Assembly (NCBI RefSeq): GCF_013343215.1
Contig: NZ_CP039144.1
Span: 186,001 to 250,000 of the forward strand
DNA from: Acinetobacter sp. 10FS3-1
GTDB taxonomy: Bacteria > Pseudomonadota > Gammaproteobacteria > Pseudomonadales > Moraxellaceae
Reading direction: 5' to 3'
Length of the DNA stretch: 64,000 nt
Shown here: positions 26,214 through 34,844 of the stretch, piece by piece
How the letters are laid out: each line of letters begins with the position of its first letter
Position numbering within the stretch: position 1 is the stretch's first letter
Notes under the pieces: model-generated
What the model saw: the letters and a program-made list of their open reading frames with translations, nothing else
What the model was told of the DNA's origin: nothing
The model's database searches: none
Program-made: the position numbers and the translations under genes

Positions 26214-26249
26214 AAGAGCTGATAAAATTTTTTTTATCAGCTCTTTTTT
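26214..26249 (+). terminator. Intrinsic terminator after dotM
   Basis: A 14-bp perfect stem (AAGAGCTGATAAAA and its complement) with a four-T loop is followed by a T run. It marks the end of the dotD-dotM operon. Confidence 0.88.
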
Positions 26250-26269
26250 CTTATTCAATGTGATCAAAA

Positions 26270-26292
26270 ACTGTTATTATTCAATTAACAGT
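26270..26292. promoter_or_regulatory. Dyad upstream of the DsbC-like gene
   Basis: ACTGTTA and TAACAGT form a perfect 7-bp inverted repeat with a 9-base centre, 39 bases before the start codon. It is placed as an operator would be. Confidence 0.35.
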
Positions 26293-26330
26293 ATATCTGT
26301 TTGTTCCTGTATTTAACGGACTTTTATAGA

Positions 26331-27236
26331 ATGAATAACTTAAAAATGAAGAACGCTTTATTAGCGTTGTCAGTGTCATTGTTTGCGTCAACTATTTATG
26401 CTGCTCCAAGTGCTGAACTGCAAAACCGTATGAAAGCAATGGGAACAGTGCAAAATCATCAAGTTATTGACGGTGGACTAACTGCATGGACCATATCTTC
26501 TAAGTCTGGCAAAGTTGCTGTTTTTTACACCACTCCTGATGAAAAGGTGTTAATTAAAGGCAACCTCTGGAAAACGGCAGATCGCAAAAATATCTCTGAT
26601 GATATTAACTTAAAAGCACTTAACTACGCTTCTCCTGAATTTAAACAACGTGTACTAGGTAAAGCCACCCAAACTACAACAGCGAATGGTAAACATGCCA
26701 ATCAGCCTATACAGCAAAACTTTACTGCTGAAATCGTTGGCAAGTTTAATGGTCCAGTGCCAGAAATTATTAAATTATTAGATCAAGCTGCCGGTTATAA
26801 GGAAGGCAAAGGGAATGCAACGGATACTCTTTATGTATTCTATGACCCACGCTGCAAATGGTGTCACCAAGCTTATTACGAAACTCGCAGATATGTTGAT
26901 AAAGGTTTCACAATTAAGTGGCTCCCTACCCTGGCGTTAGGACAAAGCGAAAGCGGTTATCGAATGGCTGCTTCTATCCTTCAATCACCTAAGGCTGATT
27001 CATTAGAAAAAAACTTTAACCGTGATGCGTCTTATCAAGTAGACCCTACTGATAAAAGCCGGAAAAATATTGATACCAACCTTGAACACCTCCTTGCTTT
27101 AGTGGCGGGTTTTGATGGAAAAGGTGCGCGTGTATCAGTTCCAACAGGCTTTTACATCAATAAACGTACCGGGAAAATCAAAAAAGTTGATGCCCTCTCT
27201 GAATCCATTAATTTAGAAATGGTTTTCGGCAAATAA
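26331..27236 (+). CDS. DsbC/DsbG-like periplasmic thiol-disulfide protein
   Basis: A 301-residue exported protein. The signal peptide (LLALSVSLFASTIYA) is cleaved near residue 24. An N-terminal dimerisation-like region precedes a thioredoxin-fold domain with the active site CKWC (Cys175, Cys178) in YVFYDPRCKWCHQAY. Such proteins isomerise or reduce disulfides of envelope proteins. IncI plasmids encode a thioredoxin-like TrbB next to their transfer genes, and this is probably the equivalent. I start at ATG 26331; an ATG five codons later and a TTG ten codons earlier are also in frame. Cys-containing exported neighbours at 34845-35768 are possible substrates, which is inference. Confidence 0.78.
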   Translation: MNNLKMKNALLALSVSLFASTIYAAPSAELQNRMKAMGTVQNHQVIDGGLTAWTISSKSGKVAVFYTTPDEKVLIKGNLWKTADRKNISDDINLKALNYASPEFKQRVLGKATQTTTANGKHANQPIQQNFTAEIVGKFNGPVPEIIKLLDQAAGYKEGKGNATDTLYVFYDPRCKWCHQAYYETRRYVDKGFTIKWLPTLALGQSESGYRMAASILQSPKADSLEKNFNRDASYQVDPTDKSRKNIDTNLEHLLALVAGFDGKGARVSVPTGFYINKRTGKIKKVDALSESINLEMVFGK

Positions 27237-27246
27237 GAGGTTATCA

Positions 27247-28134
27247 ATGAAATCTAATCATCAGGTATTCCAACATTTACCACTCTTAAACTTCCAGTTA
27301 ATTACTGAAAAGAATGAAAATGGTAATCCCATAGCAACAAAGCTCACCATCTTTGTCGATTCAGATGAGGATGATCTAAATCGCAACCTTACAGATATTT
27401 CTTTAGATCATCCTCATGTTTATGACTTTTCATTGAAATTTGAGGGTTTTCAAAGCTTCTTAGGTGGCTCAGAAAATGAGAAGTTAATCTCAGGTAAAGT
27501 TATCTTGGTTGCTAAGGTCAATGAGCTGAGTGAACGTCTCGATATTGCAGAACGCATGTCGGTTCAAGACAAATTGATCGAGTTAGCTGCTCCAAAATTA
27601 CGTGTTTTACCGGTTAAGGCTGCGACCTCAAAACATCCGGCAATTTGGGCTTCGCCAGAAGATATTGCGCGTCAAATTAAAAGCAATTGGCTTGATGTGT
27701 TTTCAAGTGCTTTAAGTGGATACCTAGTACAAAGCTATAATTTGTTCAACGCTAAAAGTATTGCCGAAGCAATTGAAGCGAATAACGAGCAAACTGCCCT
27801 TTTTCACACTTCCACTAATACTAATGCCAAAACAAATAGTGGTGATTCTCAAGAATCATCACTATTCGGTAATTTAAACAGCAAACAGAGAAAACTCGCC
27901 TATTCAATTAGTGGTTTTACGGCTGTATTTTTATTCGTTATTGCTGCAACCCTAGTGAAGTCAGTGTTCTTCCCAGGTAACTCTATAAACCAAGCTCAAT
28001 TAGCAAATAATAACTTCCAGGTTCCAACAAATGTTATGAGCCTAGAAGAAGCAAAAAAAGCCCAATTGCGCGAACTGGGAATCAACCCGGATGATCTTGC
28101 AGCCGATCTAGGTTGTTTTGTAGAAGAAAACTAA
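27247..28134 (+). CDS. Single-pass membrane protein of unknown function
   Basis: A 295-residue protein. Its soluble N-terminal part of about 215 residues has a beta-rich start, and one transmembrane helix (ISGFTAVFLFVIAATLVKSVFF) lies near residues 220-242, followed by a tail of about 50 residues. A Ser/Thr/Asn-rich linker precedes the helix. It follows the DsbC-like gene by 10 bases and is certainly co-transcribed. I recognise no family. The position in a run of transfer-associated genes suggests an accessory envelope component. Confidence 0.68.
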   Translation: MKSNHQVFQHLPLLNFQLITEKNENGNPIATKLTIFVDSDEDDLNRNLTDISLDHPHVYDFSLKFEGFQSFLGGSENEKLISGKVILVAKVNELSERLDIAERMSVQDKLIELAAPKLRVLPVKAATSKHPAIWASPEDIARQIKSNWLDVFSSALSGYLVQSYNLFNAKSIAEAIEANNEQTALFHTSTNTNAKTNSGDSQESSLFGNLNSKQRKLAYSISGFTAVFLFVIAATLVKSVFFPGNSINQAQLANNNFQVPTNVMSLEEAKKAQLRELGINPDDLAADLGCFVEEN

Positions 28135-28147
28135 AGGTTAGCAACGT

Positions 28148-28711
28148 ATGGCATCAAGCAAATATTCAGAAGAAGCTCTTGAAAAGCTGAATGATCTTCG
28201 GACACAAATTGACAATGACACTCTTGATTTGATCGCCCGACTATCAGCTTGGCGTTATTGTCTGGCATGGTTAAGTTCATTTAGCCGAGTAGTCAGCAAA
28301 GGTAATGGTTTAGAAGATATACAACTAAATATTGCTCAAAGAAATCAATTCGCTTTCTCATACAATAGAAGTAAGTCTGAACATTTTGGAATAATTATCC
28401 AGACACCAGATTACTTCTGGATGCGTGATATTAAGATTCAATCAGCCACTATTCTTGAAGATGGTGTGGTTTTATTCCTTAGCGAGCTTAAAACCAACGG
28501 CTTTTATGTAGCCGGTCTTGCCATCAAAATCCCATTCGCAGAAACGCACCGTGAAATACTTAAAGATGCAAAATTAAAAGCAAAACATTTATGGTTAATC
28601 CGCATGGATAACAAAAATGGCAATTTAACTTTTAATGAGATTCACCGCCAATCTATCCCGATCACAGATAAGCCGTATAAAAGCGTAAAAGGCAAAAAGA
28701 GGTCTTTCTAA
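28148..28711 (+). CDS. Unknown soluble protein
   Basis: A 187-residue protein with no signal peptide or transmembrane segment. It has a helical N-terminus and a mixed middle with FGIIIQTPDYFWMRD, and ends in a strongly basic tail (KSVKGKKRSF). AAAGG precedes the ATG. It sits in the tight run that begins with the DsbC-like gene. No family is recognised. Confidence 0.65.
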   Translation: MASSKYSEEALEKLNDLRTQIDNDTLDLIARLSAWRYCLAWLSSFSRVVSKGNGLEDIQLNIAQRNQFAFSYNRSKSEHFGIIIQTPDYFWMRDIKIQSATILEDGVVLFLSELKTNGFYVAGLAIKIPFAETHREILKDAKLKAKHLWLIRMDNKNGNLTFNEIHRQSIPITDKPYKSVKGKKRSF

Positions 28712-28712
28712 T

Positions 28713-29123
28713 ATGAATACAGCCAATAATACTACTTTGAAAGCACTCGTAATTGGGTGTTTAACATGGGCTATGTGCCAAACTGGTTACACTGCATTTA
28801 AAGAAATCAGTACAGCCGGGAATGTGACTCAAGCATCACATAATACCCAAAACATTCAACGTACTTCTATTGAAAGTCCAGATTTAAATATTCAAGCCCC
28901 CCAGAAATCTAGCGATATCTGGTCAAAAATCAGTGAAAGTACACGTTATAAATCTATCGGCAATGACGAGCAAATAGCCAATACCACAGCATCAAATAGC
29001 GAAGTTAAAGAGCTACGTGAAGAAGTTGCTCAAATGCGTATTGAAATGGCTCAAATTAAAAGCGATCTTCAAGCTCTACAAATTGAATCAATGCCAGGTT
29101 CAAAAATGTTAGCTAAAAACTAA
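28713..29123 (+). CDS. Small membrane-anchored coiled-coil protein
   Basis: A 136-residue protein with an N-terminal hydrophobic segment (LKALVIGCLTWAMCQTGY, about residues 9-26), then a Ser/Asn-rich stretch. A C-terminal coiled coil follows at about 92-125 (VKELREEVAQMRIEMAQIK). It starts 1 base after the previous stop, using an AGAGG inside the upstream gene. It is the last gene before a terminator. Function is unknown; the layout resembles small bitopic accessory proteins of secretion systems. Confidence 0.65.
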   Translation: MNTANNTTLKALVIGCLTWAMCQTGYTAFKEISTAGNVTQASHNTQNIQRTSIESPDLNIQAPQKSSDIWSKISESTRYKSIGNDEQIANTTASNSEVKELREEVAQMRIEMAQIKSDLQALQIESMPGSKMLAKN

Positions 29124-29139
29124 TGCAGAATGCCCTTTT

Positions 29140-29163
29140 AAGCCCTTCCGAGGGCTTTTTTCA
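29140..29163 (+). terminator. Intrinsic terminator
   Basis: AAGCCCT pairs with AGGGCTT around a short TCCG loop, followed by a T run. It ends the DsbC-like operon. Confidence 0.85.
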
Positions 29164-29188
29164 CTTCTATAAGTATGAGTAGTCAACC

Positions 29189-30661
29189 ATGCAAAAACAA
29201 GCCACAGAAGAACAATTAAGCGTTGTTGACCGGTATATGTCCGGCGAGAGTTTTAAAGTTATGGCTTTTGCCGGCGCGGGTAAAACAACGACATTAAAAA
29301 TGATCAGTGACAGATCGCCTTCTAGGAAAGGATTGTATCTAGCATTCAATAAAAGACTGGCTGATGAAGCTAAAACAAAGTTTCCTAAAAATGTCCAGTG
29401 CGCAACCTTTCACTCCTTTGCTTTTCGGAATACCCCAAGATGGTTGACTGAAAAACTTAAACGCCCACGAATATTGCCTAGTCATATTTCCGATAAATTT
29501 GGACTAAAACAAATAGAACTGAAAAATGGTTCTGACAAATTTACATTGACACCCAACCAACAAAGTAGCCTTATCCTTAAAGCTATTAATGATTACTGTG
29601 ATTACAGTGGAACTAAGATTACCTATAAAAATGTTCTAGGTGTAATGCCAAATCATATACCTGAAATTTTGCATGCAGATATCGCAGATTATCTCACCAA
29701 ATATGTTTATCAATTGTGGTGTGATTTCTTATCTGAAAAAGGTAGTTTTGCAATAAATCATAATATTTATTTTAAAGAATGGTGTCTGTCTAACCCTATT
29801 TTAAATTACGATTATTTATTAATTGATGAAGCTCAAGATTTATCAGCTACACAATTTAAAGTTCTTATTGGACAACAGCAATCTCAAGCAGTGTACGTGG
29901 GAGATAGTTCGCAGCAAATTTATGAATGGCGGGGAGCTGTAAATAGCATGCAAAATCTACCTTTAAAATCTGAATATTTAACTCAAAGCTTTAGATTTGG
30001 TGAAAGCATAGCTACCGTATCAAATATCATTTTGCAACGTGCACTAAATGAAACTAGACCAATGCGAGGGAACAAACTAATAGATTCTAAAGTCTTTAAT
30101 GATAAGAATATTGAAAATTCTAATGGAATTTTGTGTAGAACAAATGCCGTAGCATTTGCTAAATTTGTTGAATTAAGCTCGAAAAATATTCCGGCAAGAA
30201 TTGCTTTTGAAACAAATACCATTTTGAAATTTACAGAAGATGCTCAGAAATTGAAAGCTAATATTCCGGTTGATAGTGGTGACTTAATGGGCTTTCAATC
30301 TTGGTTTGATCTACTTGATTATATCGAGCAAAGTGGTGATGCAAACTTAAAAACACTGGTTAAAATTATTGATGAATATGGTCCAGAACAAATCAAATCC
30401 TTGATAAATAAGTCGCAAAATATTGAATCAAATATCCTAGTAACTACAGCCCATAAAGCAAAAGGTCTTGAATTTGACCGTGTAAGTATCGAAGATGATT
30501 TTCAATATAAGTTAATTGGTAATGAGCTTCAAATGTCAAAAGAAGAAGCTAGACTGATCTATGTTGCCCTAACAAGAGCAAAGAAAAATCTTCATTTACA
30601 AGGCGTATTTGATTTAATCCAAGCCCTGAAAAATCCAAACATCACAATTAAATTCAAGTGA
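29189..30661 (+). CDS. UvrD/Rep-type superfamily 1 DNA helicase
   Basis: A 490-residue helicase. Motif I is AFAGAGKTT (26-34), motif Ia TFHSFAF is near 73-79, motif II LLIDEAQD is at 210-217, motif III GDSSQQIYEWRGA at 238-250 and motif IV QSFRFG near 265. Motif V TTAHKAKGLEFD and motif VI YVALTRAKKN are near the end. It is shorter than UvrD (about 720) because the 1B and 2B inserts are small, more like the compact Fbh1-type helicases. It could act in plasmid replication or in processing of transferred single strands. It lies between transfer genes and the repeat-rich region, and it is more A+T-rich than the Dot/Icm genes. Confidence 0.88.
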   Translation: MQKQATEEQLSVVDRYMSGESFKVMAFAGAGKTTTLKMISDRSPSRKGLYLAFNKRLADEAKTKFPKNVQCATFHSFAFRNTPRWLTEKLKRPRILPSHISDKFGLKQIELKNGSDKFTLTPNQQSSLILKAINDYCDYSGTKITYKNVLGVMPNHIPEILHADIADYLTKYVYQLWCDFLSEKGSFAINHNIYFKEWCLSNPILNYDYLLIDEAQDLSATQFKVLIGQQQSQAVYVGDSSQQIYEWRGAVNSMQNLPLKSEYLTQSFRFGESIATVSNIILQRALNETRPMRGNKLIDSKVFNDKNIENSNGILCRTNAVAFAKFVELSSKNIPARIAFETNTILKFTEDAQKLKANIPVDSGDLMGFQSWFDLLDYIEQSGDANLKTLVKIIDEYGPEQIKSLINKSQNIESNILVTTAHKAKGLEFDRVSIEDDFQYKLIGNELQMSKEEARLIYVALTRAKKNLHLQGVFDLIQALKNPNITIKFK

Positions 30662-30666
30662 TTACC

Positions 30667-31248
30667 ATGAAAGATAAAGATCAAATTTTAAAAATGTGTA
30701 TCGAAAGTTATGCAAATCCTAATGGTATTTTAGGATTATTTGCTAAAAAAAATTCACAAACTGCAAACCAAATACCTTGCCTTGTTGAGTTTTATATCCT
30801 TTTAGAACAAGTCTTATTAGAAGATAAATCTTTATATGTTTCTGGAAATCCAGAGAACTATGAGTACAAGCAAGGAGTTTATTTCTTCAATGAAAAGATG
30901 ATTGTTTGTCTCGATATCGAACCTAACACACTTCAATATCAAACCTACTGGACTACTGGGTTTATCAGAGAAAGTAAACATTTTACTGAGTGTTCTGGTT
31001 CTTTTCTTTTTACTTTTGATTTTGTATCAAATGAAGATTTTAACGCTTCATTCATTCCCCATATCTACAGTTATTTTGTAATTGATAAGAGTTCAGAAGA
31101 GATTGTACCTATTCTAAGCATGACATATTTAGAAGATTTTAGAGAAAATTTAGATTTTGTAACTGATGGCATTAACTACCTTTCTGAAACTTTTGGCTTT
31201 AAGGTTAATCCAGAAAAAATTAAAAACAAAATATCGTTAAGTATCTAA
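30667..31248 (+). CDS. Unknown protein after the helicase
   Basis: A 193-residue soluble protein of no recognised family, acidic and rich in Phe and Tyr. The ATG at 30667 is preferred; a GTG at 30658 overlaps the helicase stop and would add three residues. Tight spacing to the helicase indicates co-transcription and perhaps a joint role. It is the last gene before the 1.9-kb gene-free region, and an 11-bp inverted repeat follows its stop. Confidence 0.65.
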   Translation: MKDKDQILKMCIESYANPNGILGLFAKKNSQTANQIPCLVEFYILLEQVLLEDKSLYVSGNPENYEYKQGVYFFNEKMIVCLDIEPNTLQYQTYWTTGFIRESKHFTECSGSFLFTFDFVSNEDFNASFIPHIYSYFVIDKSSEEIVPILSMTYLEDFRENLDFVTDGINYLSETFGFKVNPEKIKNKISLSI

Positions 31249-31260
31249 TTGTTAATATGT

Positions 31261-31294
31261 TATAGACCTATTAAACTATTTTTATAGGTCTATA
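31261..31294. repeat. Perfect 11-bp inverted repeat
   Basis: TATAGACCTAT and ATAGGTCTATA enclose 12 bases, starting 12 bases after the stop of the unknown gene. No T run follows, so it is a weak terminator candidate or a protein-binding site at the edge of the repeat region. Confidence 0.55.
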
Positions 31295-31540
31295 TCCCCC
31301 TTATATTTTTCAAGACTAATAGAGCTACAATCCAAACTATGAATCCAAAAAACCTAGTTTACTATAAAAATAGGTTTTTATTCTTTAGCACTATAGTTTA
31401 CTAATTTACTCCTATAAAAAGCTAGTTTCATAGTTTCATAGTTTCATAGTTATCTGCAATCAGCCTACGAGGAATTTTGATTAAAAACATAGTTTTATAG
31501 TTTTCTATTTTTCTATTTTTTCAATGTCGAAGATTGTTTT

Positions 31541-32398
31541 AGTTTCATAGTTATCTATTTTTATAGATAACTATTTATATATTTTCATAGTTTCCTATTT
31601 AGCTATTTTTGTAGTTACCTACCTTCCTATTTAAGTGGCTTCCCAGTTTCATAGTTATCTATTTTTATAGATAACTATTTATATATTTTCATAGTTTCCT
31701 ATTTAGCTATTTTTGTAGTTACCTACCTTCCTATTTAAGTGGCTTCCTAGTTTCATAGTTATCTATTTTTATAGATAACTATTTATATATTTTCATAGTT
31801 TCCTATTTAGCTATTTTTGTAGCTACATACCTTCCTATTTAAATGGCTTCCTAGTTTCATAGTTATCTATTTTTATATATACCTATTTATATATTTTCAT
31901 ATTTTACTATTTAGCTATTTTTGTAGCTACCCACCTTCCTATTTAAGTGGCTTTCTGGTTTCATAGTTATCTATTTTTATATATACCTATTTATATATTT
32001 TCATATTTTCCTATTTAGCTATTTTTGTAGTTACCTACCTTCCTATTTAAGTGGCTTCCTAGCTTCATAGTTATCTATTTTTATAAATACCTATTTATAT
32101 ATTTTCATAGTTTCCTATTTAGCTATTTTTGTAGTTACCTACCTTCCTATTTAAGTGGCTTCCCAGTTTCATAGTTAGCTATTTTTATAGATACCTATTT
32201 ATGTGGGTTCATAGTTTTCTATTTAGCTATTTTTGTAGTTACCTACCTTCCTATTTAAGTGGCTTCCTAGTTTCATAGTTATCTATTTTTATAGATACCT
32301 ATTTATGTAGGTTCACAGGTTTATATTTAGCTATTTTTGTAGTTACCCACCTTTCTATTTAAGTGGCTTCCTAGCCTCATAGTTGTCTATTTTTAAAG
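31541..32398. repeat. Eight tandem 104-bp repeats plus a partial ninth
   Basis: Units start at 31541, 31645, 31749, 31853, 31957, 32061, 32165 and 32269, each exactly 104 bp. A degenerate partial unit begins at 32373. Each has AGTTTCATAG at its start, a TATCTATTTTTATAGATA-type dyad (perfect in the first three units, decayed later), a second CATAGTT half-way, and ends near CTATTTAAGTGGCTTCC. The constant length despite base changes suggests selection on spacing. Confidence 0.95.
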
Positions 32399-33066
32399 AC
32401 TCACACCCAACTTTCAATTTGGCTTCCTGGGTTGGTAAACAAAAATACAAAACCGTGCTCAACATTCTTTACGTCCTCAAGGCAAAATCTGATTGAACAA
32501 ACCCATTCAAAGTATTCTGCATACAACCAAATAAAAACACCTCACACGATTGAGCAGATTTTAATTCGCAGACTTCGAGATCAATGAAGTTTGCGATCAG
32601 CTAAGAAAGTATTTTCAAAGCACAAACCCCATTAAAGGCTTTTAAAAGATCACCTCAAAATCCCTTAATACAAGAAGAAACTCCCTGTAATTTTTTCATA
32701 AAGCAAAGCATGGGTTTGATAGCAACACTCAAGCACAAGTAGCTCTACAGGAGCACAAAACTATTTTAATAGTTTACTATTTACCCAGTTTGCTATTTAA
32801 CTATTTTTATAGTTTCACATATACCTATTTACCTAGTTTTCAATGGTTAAAAATCACACATACAGCACACATAGTTTTCTATTTTCACACTTACCTATTT
32901 TTATATTTACCTAGTTTTATAGTTTTATTTTTAACTTTTTTCTAAATCCTATATAGCTGTTTTATATATGATTTTAGTTAATAAAAACTATTTTTATAGT
33001 TTTTACTTTTATTTTTTTAAATTTTATTTGTGTATGAATTTTTTTCATAAATTAAGTACATACATA

Positions 33067-33095
33067 TTGTTGTGTTTTATTTTTTAGTGCATAAT
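33067..33095 (+). promoter_or_regulatory. Candidate promoter for the ParA-type gene
   Basis: TTGTTG and CATAAT are separated by 17 bases, 51 bases upstream of the parA start codon. Spacing is ideal and both boxes are fair matches. Confidence 0.5.
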
Positions 33096-33145
33096 CGCCC
33101 TTAACAACTTGTAGCTAAGGCAAGTTATTTTCAAAGGGTATTGTT

Positions 33146-34075
33146 ATGAAAAATTTAGTTAGTAAAAAAATTAATGGACCGGGATATGTAATTGTTGTCC
33201 ATTCACCGAAGGGGGGTTGTGGTAAGTCCACAACGTCAGGGAACTTGGTCGCTACTCTTATTTCCAATGGTTATAGCGTTCAAGCAGTTGATCTCGATCA
33301 ACAAGGTAATTTTAAATCTGCTTGTAATTCTTATTTCCAAAATTATATGCAAGATGGCTATGGTCGTTTGAAAGTTAAGCATGACCCAATCATTAATAGT
33401 GAAGAATCTTATAATAAGATGAGCCTGAACTTGAGACGCTCTGTTAGTGAACCTAAAGCGGGGCGTAATACAGGTGATGAATTAATGCAAGTTCGTGTTC
33501 CACTTGCTTTATTATCAGAAATTGAATATTTACGTGAAGAAAATGATTTTATCGTTATTGATACACCGGGGATTGAAAACCCATTCTTAACACAGCTTAT
33601 TTTATTGGCTAATTTAACCGTTGTGCCTGTTTTGCCATCTAACTACGATATTTTGGCTTTAAGTCGTCTTGTAAGCAGCTTGGTAAATACTGCAAATACA
33701 TTAGGTGTAAATCCGGCAAGCATTCCTATTATCTCAATGATTAATATTTGTGATAAACGTGACCCAATGGTGAAACAAATTCGGGAAGTCTTAAATATGA
33801 CAGGATTACCTTGCACTCAAACAGTCATTCCGCAGCGTCAACAGTATCGTAGAATGACTTTTTCTGGTGTGCTTGGTGACATGGCTGATGCAGGTAAACC
33901 TTACTTTACTGGTCCTAAACGCGCAGTTGCGCCATGTATTGAAGATCAAGAAAGCTTAATAAAAGAAATTTTCTATTACTTAGAACATGGTGTTTTACCT
34001 GATCTGTCTAAGGAAGATGAAAACACTGATACTGATAACGAATTAACACATCAAGAAGCAAAAGCAGGGGAATAA
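33146..34075 (+). CDS. parA: ParA/MinD-type partition ATPase
   Basis: A 309-residue ATPase with the deviant Walker A motif KGGCGKST (22-29), a switch AVDLDQQGN near 49-57 and a FIVIDTPG block near 132-139. Such proteins position plasmids by patterning on the nucleoid, together with a centromere-binding partner. There is no N-terminal helix-turn-helix domain, so this resembles type Ib or MinD-like ParAs. A clear AAAGGG precedes the start. The next gene begins one base after its stop. The 104-bp repeat array 750 bases upstream is a candidate binding site for the partner protein. Confidence 0.87.
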   Translation: MKNLVSKKINGPGYVIVVHSPKGGCGKSTTSGNLVATLISNGYSVQAVDLDQQGNFKSACNSYFQNYMQDGYGRLKVKHDPIINSEESYNKMSLNLRRSVSEPKAGRNTGDELMQVRVPLALLSEIEYLREENDFIVIDTPGIENPFLTQLILLANLTVVPVLPSNYDILALSRLVSSLVNTANTLGVNPASIPIISMINICDKRDPMVKQIREVLNMTGLPCTQTVIPQRQQYRRMTFSGVLGDMADAGKPYFTGPKRAVAPCIEDQESLIKEIFYYLEHGVLPDLSKEDENTDTDNELTHQEAKAGE

Positions 34076-34076
34076 T

Positions 34077-34811
34077 ATGACTACCAATAATAAAGGCAAA
34101 GCCGGAACACCTAATGTTCAGCCTATTGGCGGTGGCTTATTAAGTGGTGCTCGAACTAATCCTGTTACACAACAGATTAAACAAAATGCTCAGACTTCTG
34201 CTGCTGATGACGCTGAAAAACTAGCTAAAGCTCAGGCAGAAGCTAAAGCTGCTGCTGATGCTAAAGCTGCTGCTGATGCTAAAGCTGCTGCTGATGCTAA
34301 AGCTGCTGCTGATGCTAAGGCTGCTGCTGATGCTAAGGCTGCTGCTGATGCTAAGGCTGCTGCTGATGCTAAGGCTGCTGCTGATGCTAAAGCTCAGGCA
34401 GAAGCTAAAGCTGCTGCTGATGCTAAAGCTGCTGCCGATGCTAAGGCTGCTGCCGATGCTAAGGCTAAAGCGGAAGAGAACACAAAAAATGAAACCTCCG
34501 ATCTCAGTGACAATTCAGGAGAGCAGGAGGGGGGCGATACAGAAGATTCAAAACGCACCTTAAAGCGCAATGTGATCTACCGCTTTGCGGGATTAACAAC
34601 TGAGGGGCGTATAACTCAATCCAATTTTGGAATTGATGCAATTTTGCATTCTAACCTAAGAAGCACCCTCATTAATAATGAGCGTAATCTGTCTTATAAG
34701 GACTTCTATACCCTTATGAGTGTAGCAATGGTCGAAGGTTTAATTGACGTTGAGAAAATCATGCGTGATCTATACAAACGCAATTTAATTAAACTAAAAG
34801 AGTCCAAATAA
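34077..34811 (+). CDS. ParA partner with KAAADA hexapeptide repeats
   Basis: A 244-residue protein in three parts. An N-terminal region of about 45 residues is Gly/Asn/Gln-rich. A middle from about 49 to 135 is built of hexapeptides (eight KAAADA, one KAQAEA, three more KAAADA), which should form a long single helix. A C-terminal domain of about 75 residues (NVIYRFAGLTTEGRITQSNF onward) looks like a compact helical fold. Its start overlaps the ParA gene region by one base spacing and has GGGGA upstream. Its position is that of a ParB or adaptor, but it has no ParB domain I recognise. The helix may act as a spacer between DNA or membrane contacts. Confidence 0.75.
   Translation: MTTNNKGKAGTPNVQPIGGGLLSGARTNPVTQQIKQNAQTSAADDAEKLAKAQAEAKAAADAKAAADAKAAADAKAAADAKAAADAKAAADAKAAADAKAAADAKAQAEAKAAADAKAAADAKAAADAKAKAEENTKNETSDLSDNSGEQEGGDTEDSKRTLKRNVIYRFAGLTTEGRITQSNFGIDAILHSNLRSTLINNERNLSYKDFYTLMSVAMVEGLIDVEKIMRDLYKRNLIKLKESK
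34242..34463 (+). repeat. Tandem 18-bp coding repeats
   Basis: Eleven near-identical 18-bp units (GCTGCTGCTGATGCTAAA-type), split by one GCTCAGGCAGAAGCTAAA unit after the eighth, encode the KAAADA hexapeptides. The bases are almost identical between units, so the array has expanded recently and is prone to changing length. Confidence 0.9.
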
Positions 34812-34812
34812 T

Positions 34813-34839
34813 AAAAAACCCGCATCATGCGGGTTTTTT
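34813..34839. terminator. Bidirectional intrinsic terminator
   Basis: AAAAAACCCGCAT and its complement form a near-perfect hairpin with A and T tracts on both sides. It separates the converging ParA-partner gene and the - strand exported-protein gene. Confidence 0.9.
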
Positions 34840-34844
34840 ATGCT

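Larger units (their letters stand above)
31249..33145. other. Gene-free A+T-rich region with repeats, candidate centromere or origin
   Basis: About 1.9 kb without a convincing gene. It has three TAGTTTCA direct repeats near 31423-31450, an array of 104-bp repeats (31541-32372), a less repetitive part (about 32400-32750), and a further stretch of CTATTT/TATAG elements up to about 33000. It lies directly upstream of a ParA-type gene. Such a layout fits a parS centromere, a replication origin, or both. No initiator gene is adjacent; the Rep_3-like gene is 26 kb away in this window. Confidence 0.6.

Noticed and set aside
31541..32398. CRISPR array
   Set aside because: The whole 104-bp unit is conserved, so there are no unique spacers, and no cas genes are present.
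34258..34563. 101-codon Leu/Met-repeat frame in the ParA-partner gene
   Set aside because: It is a shifted reading of the 18-bp KAAADA repeats and has no start signal.
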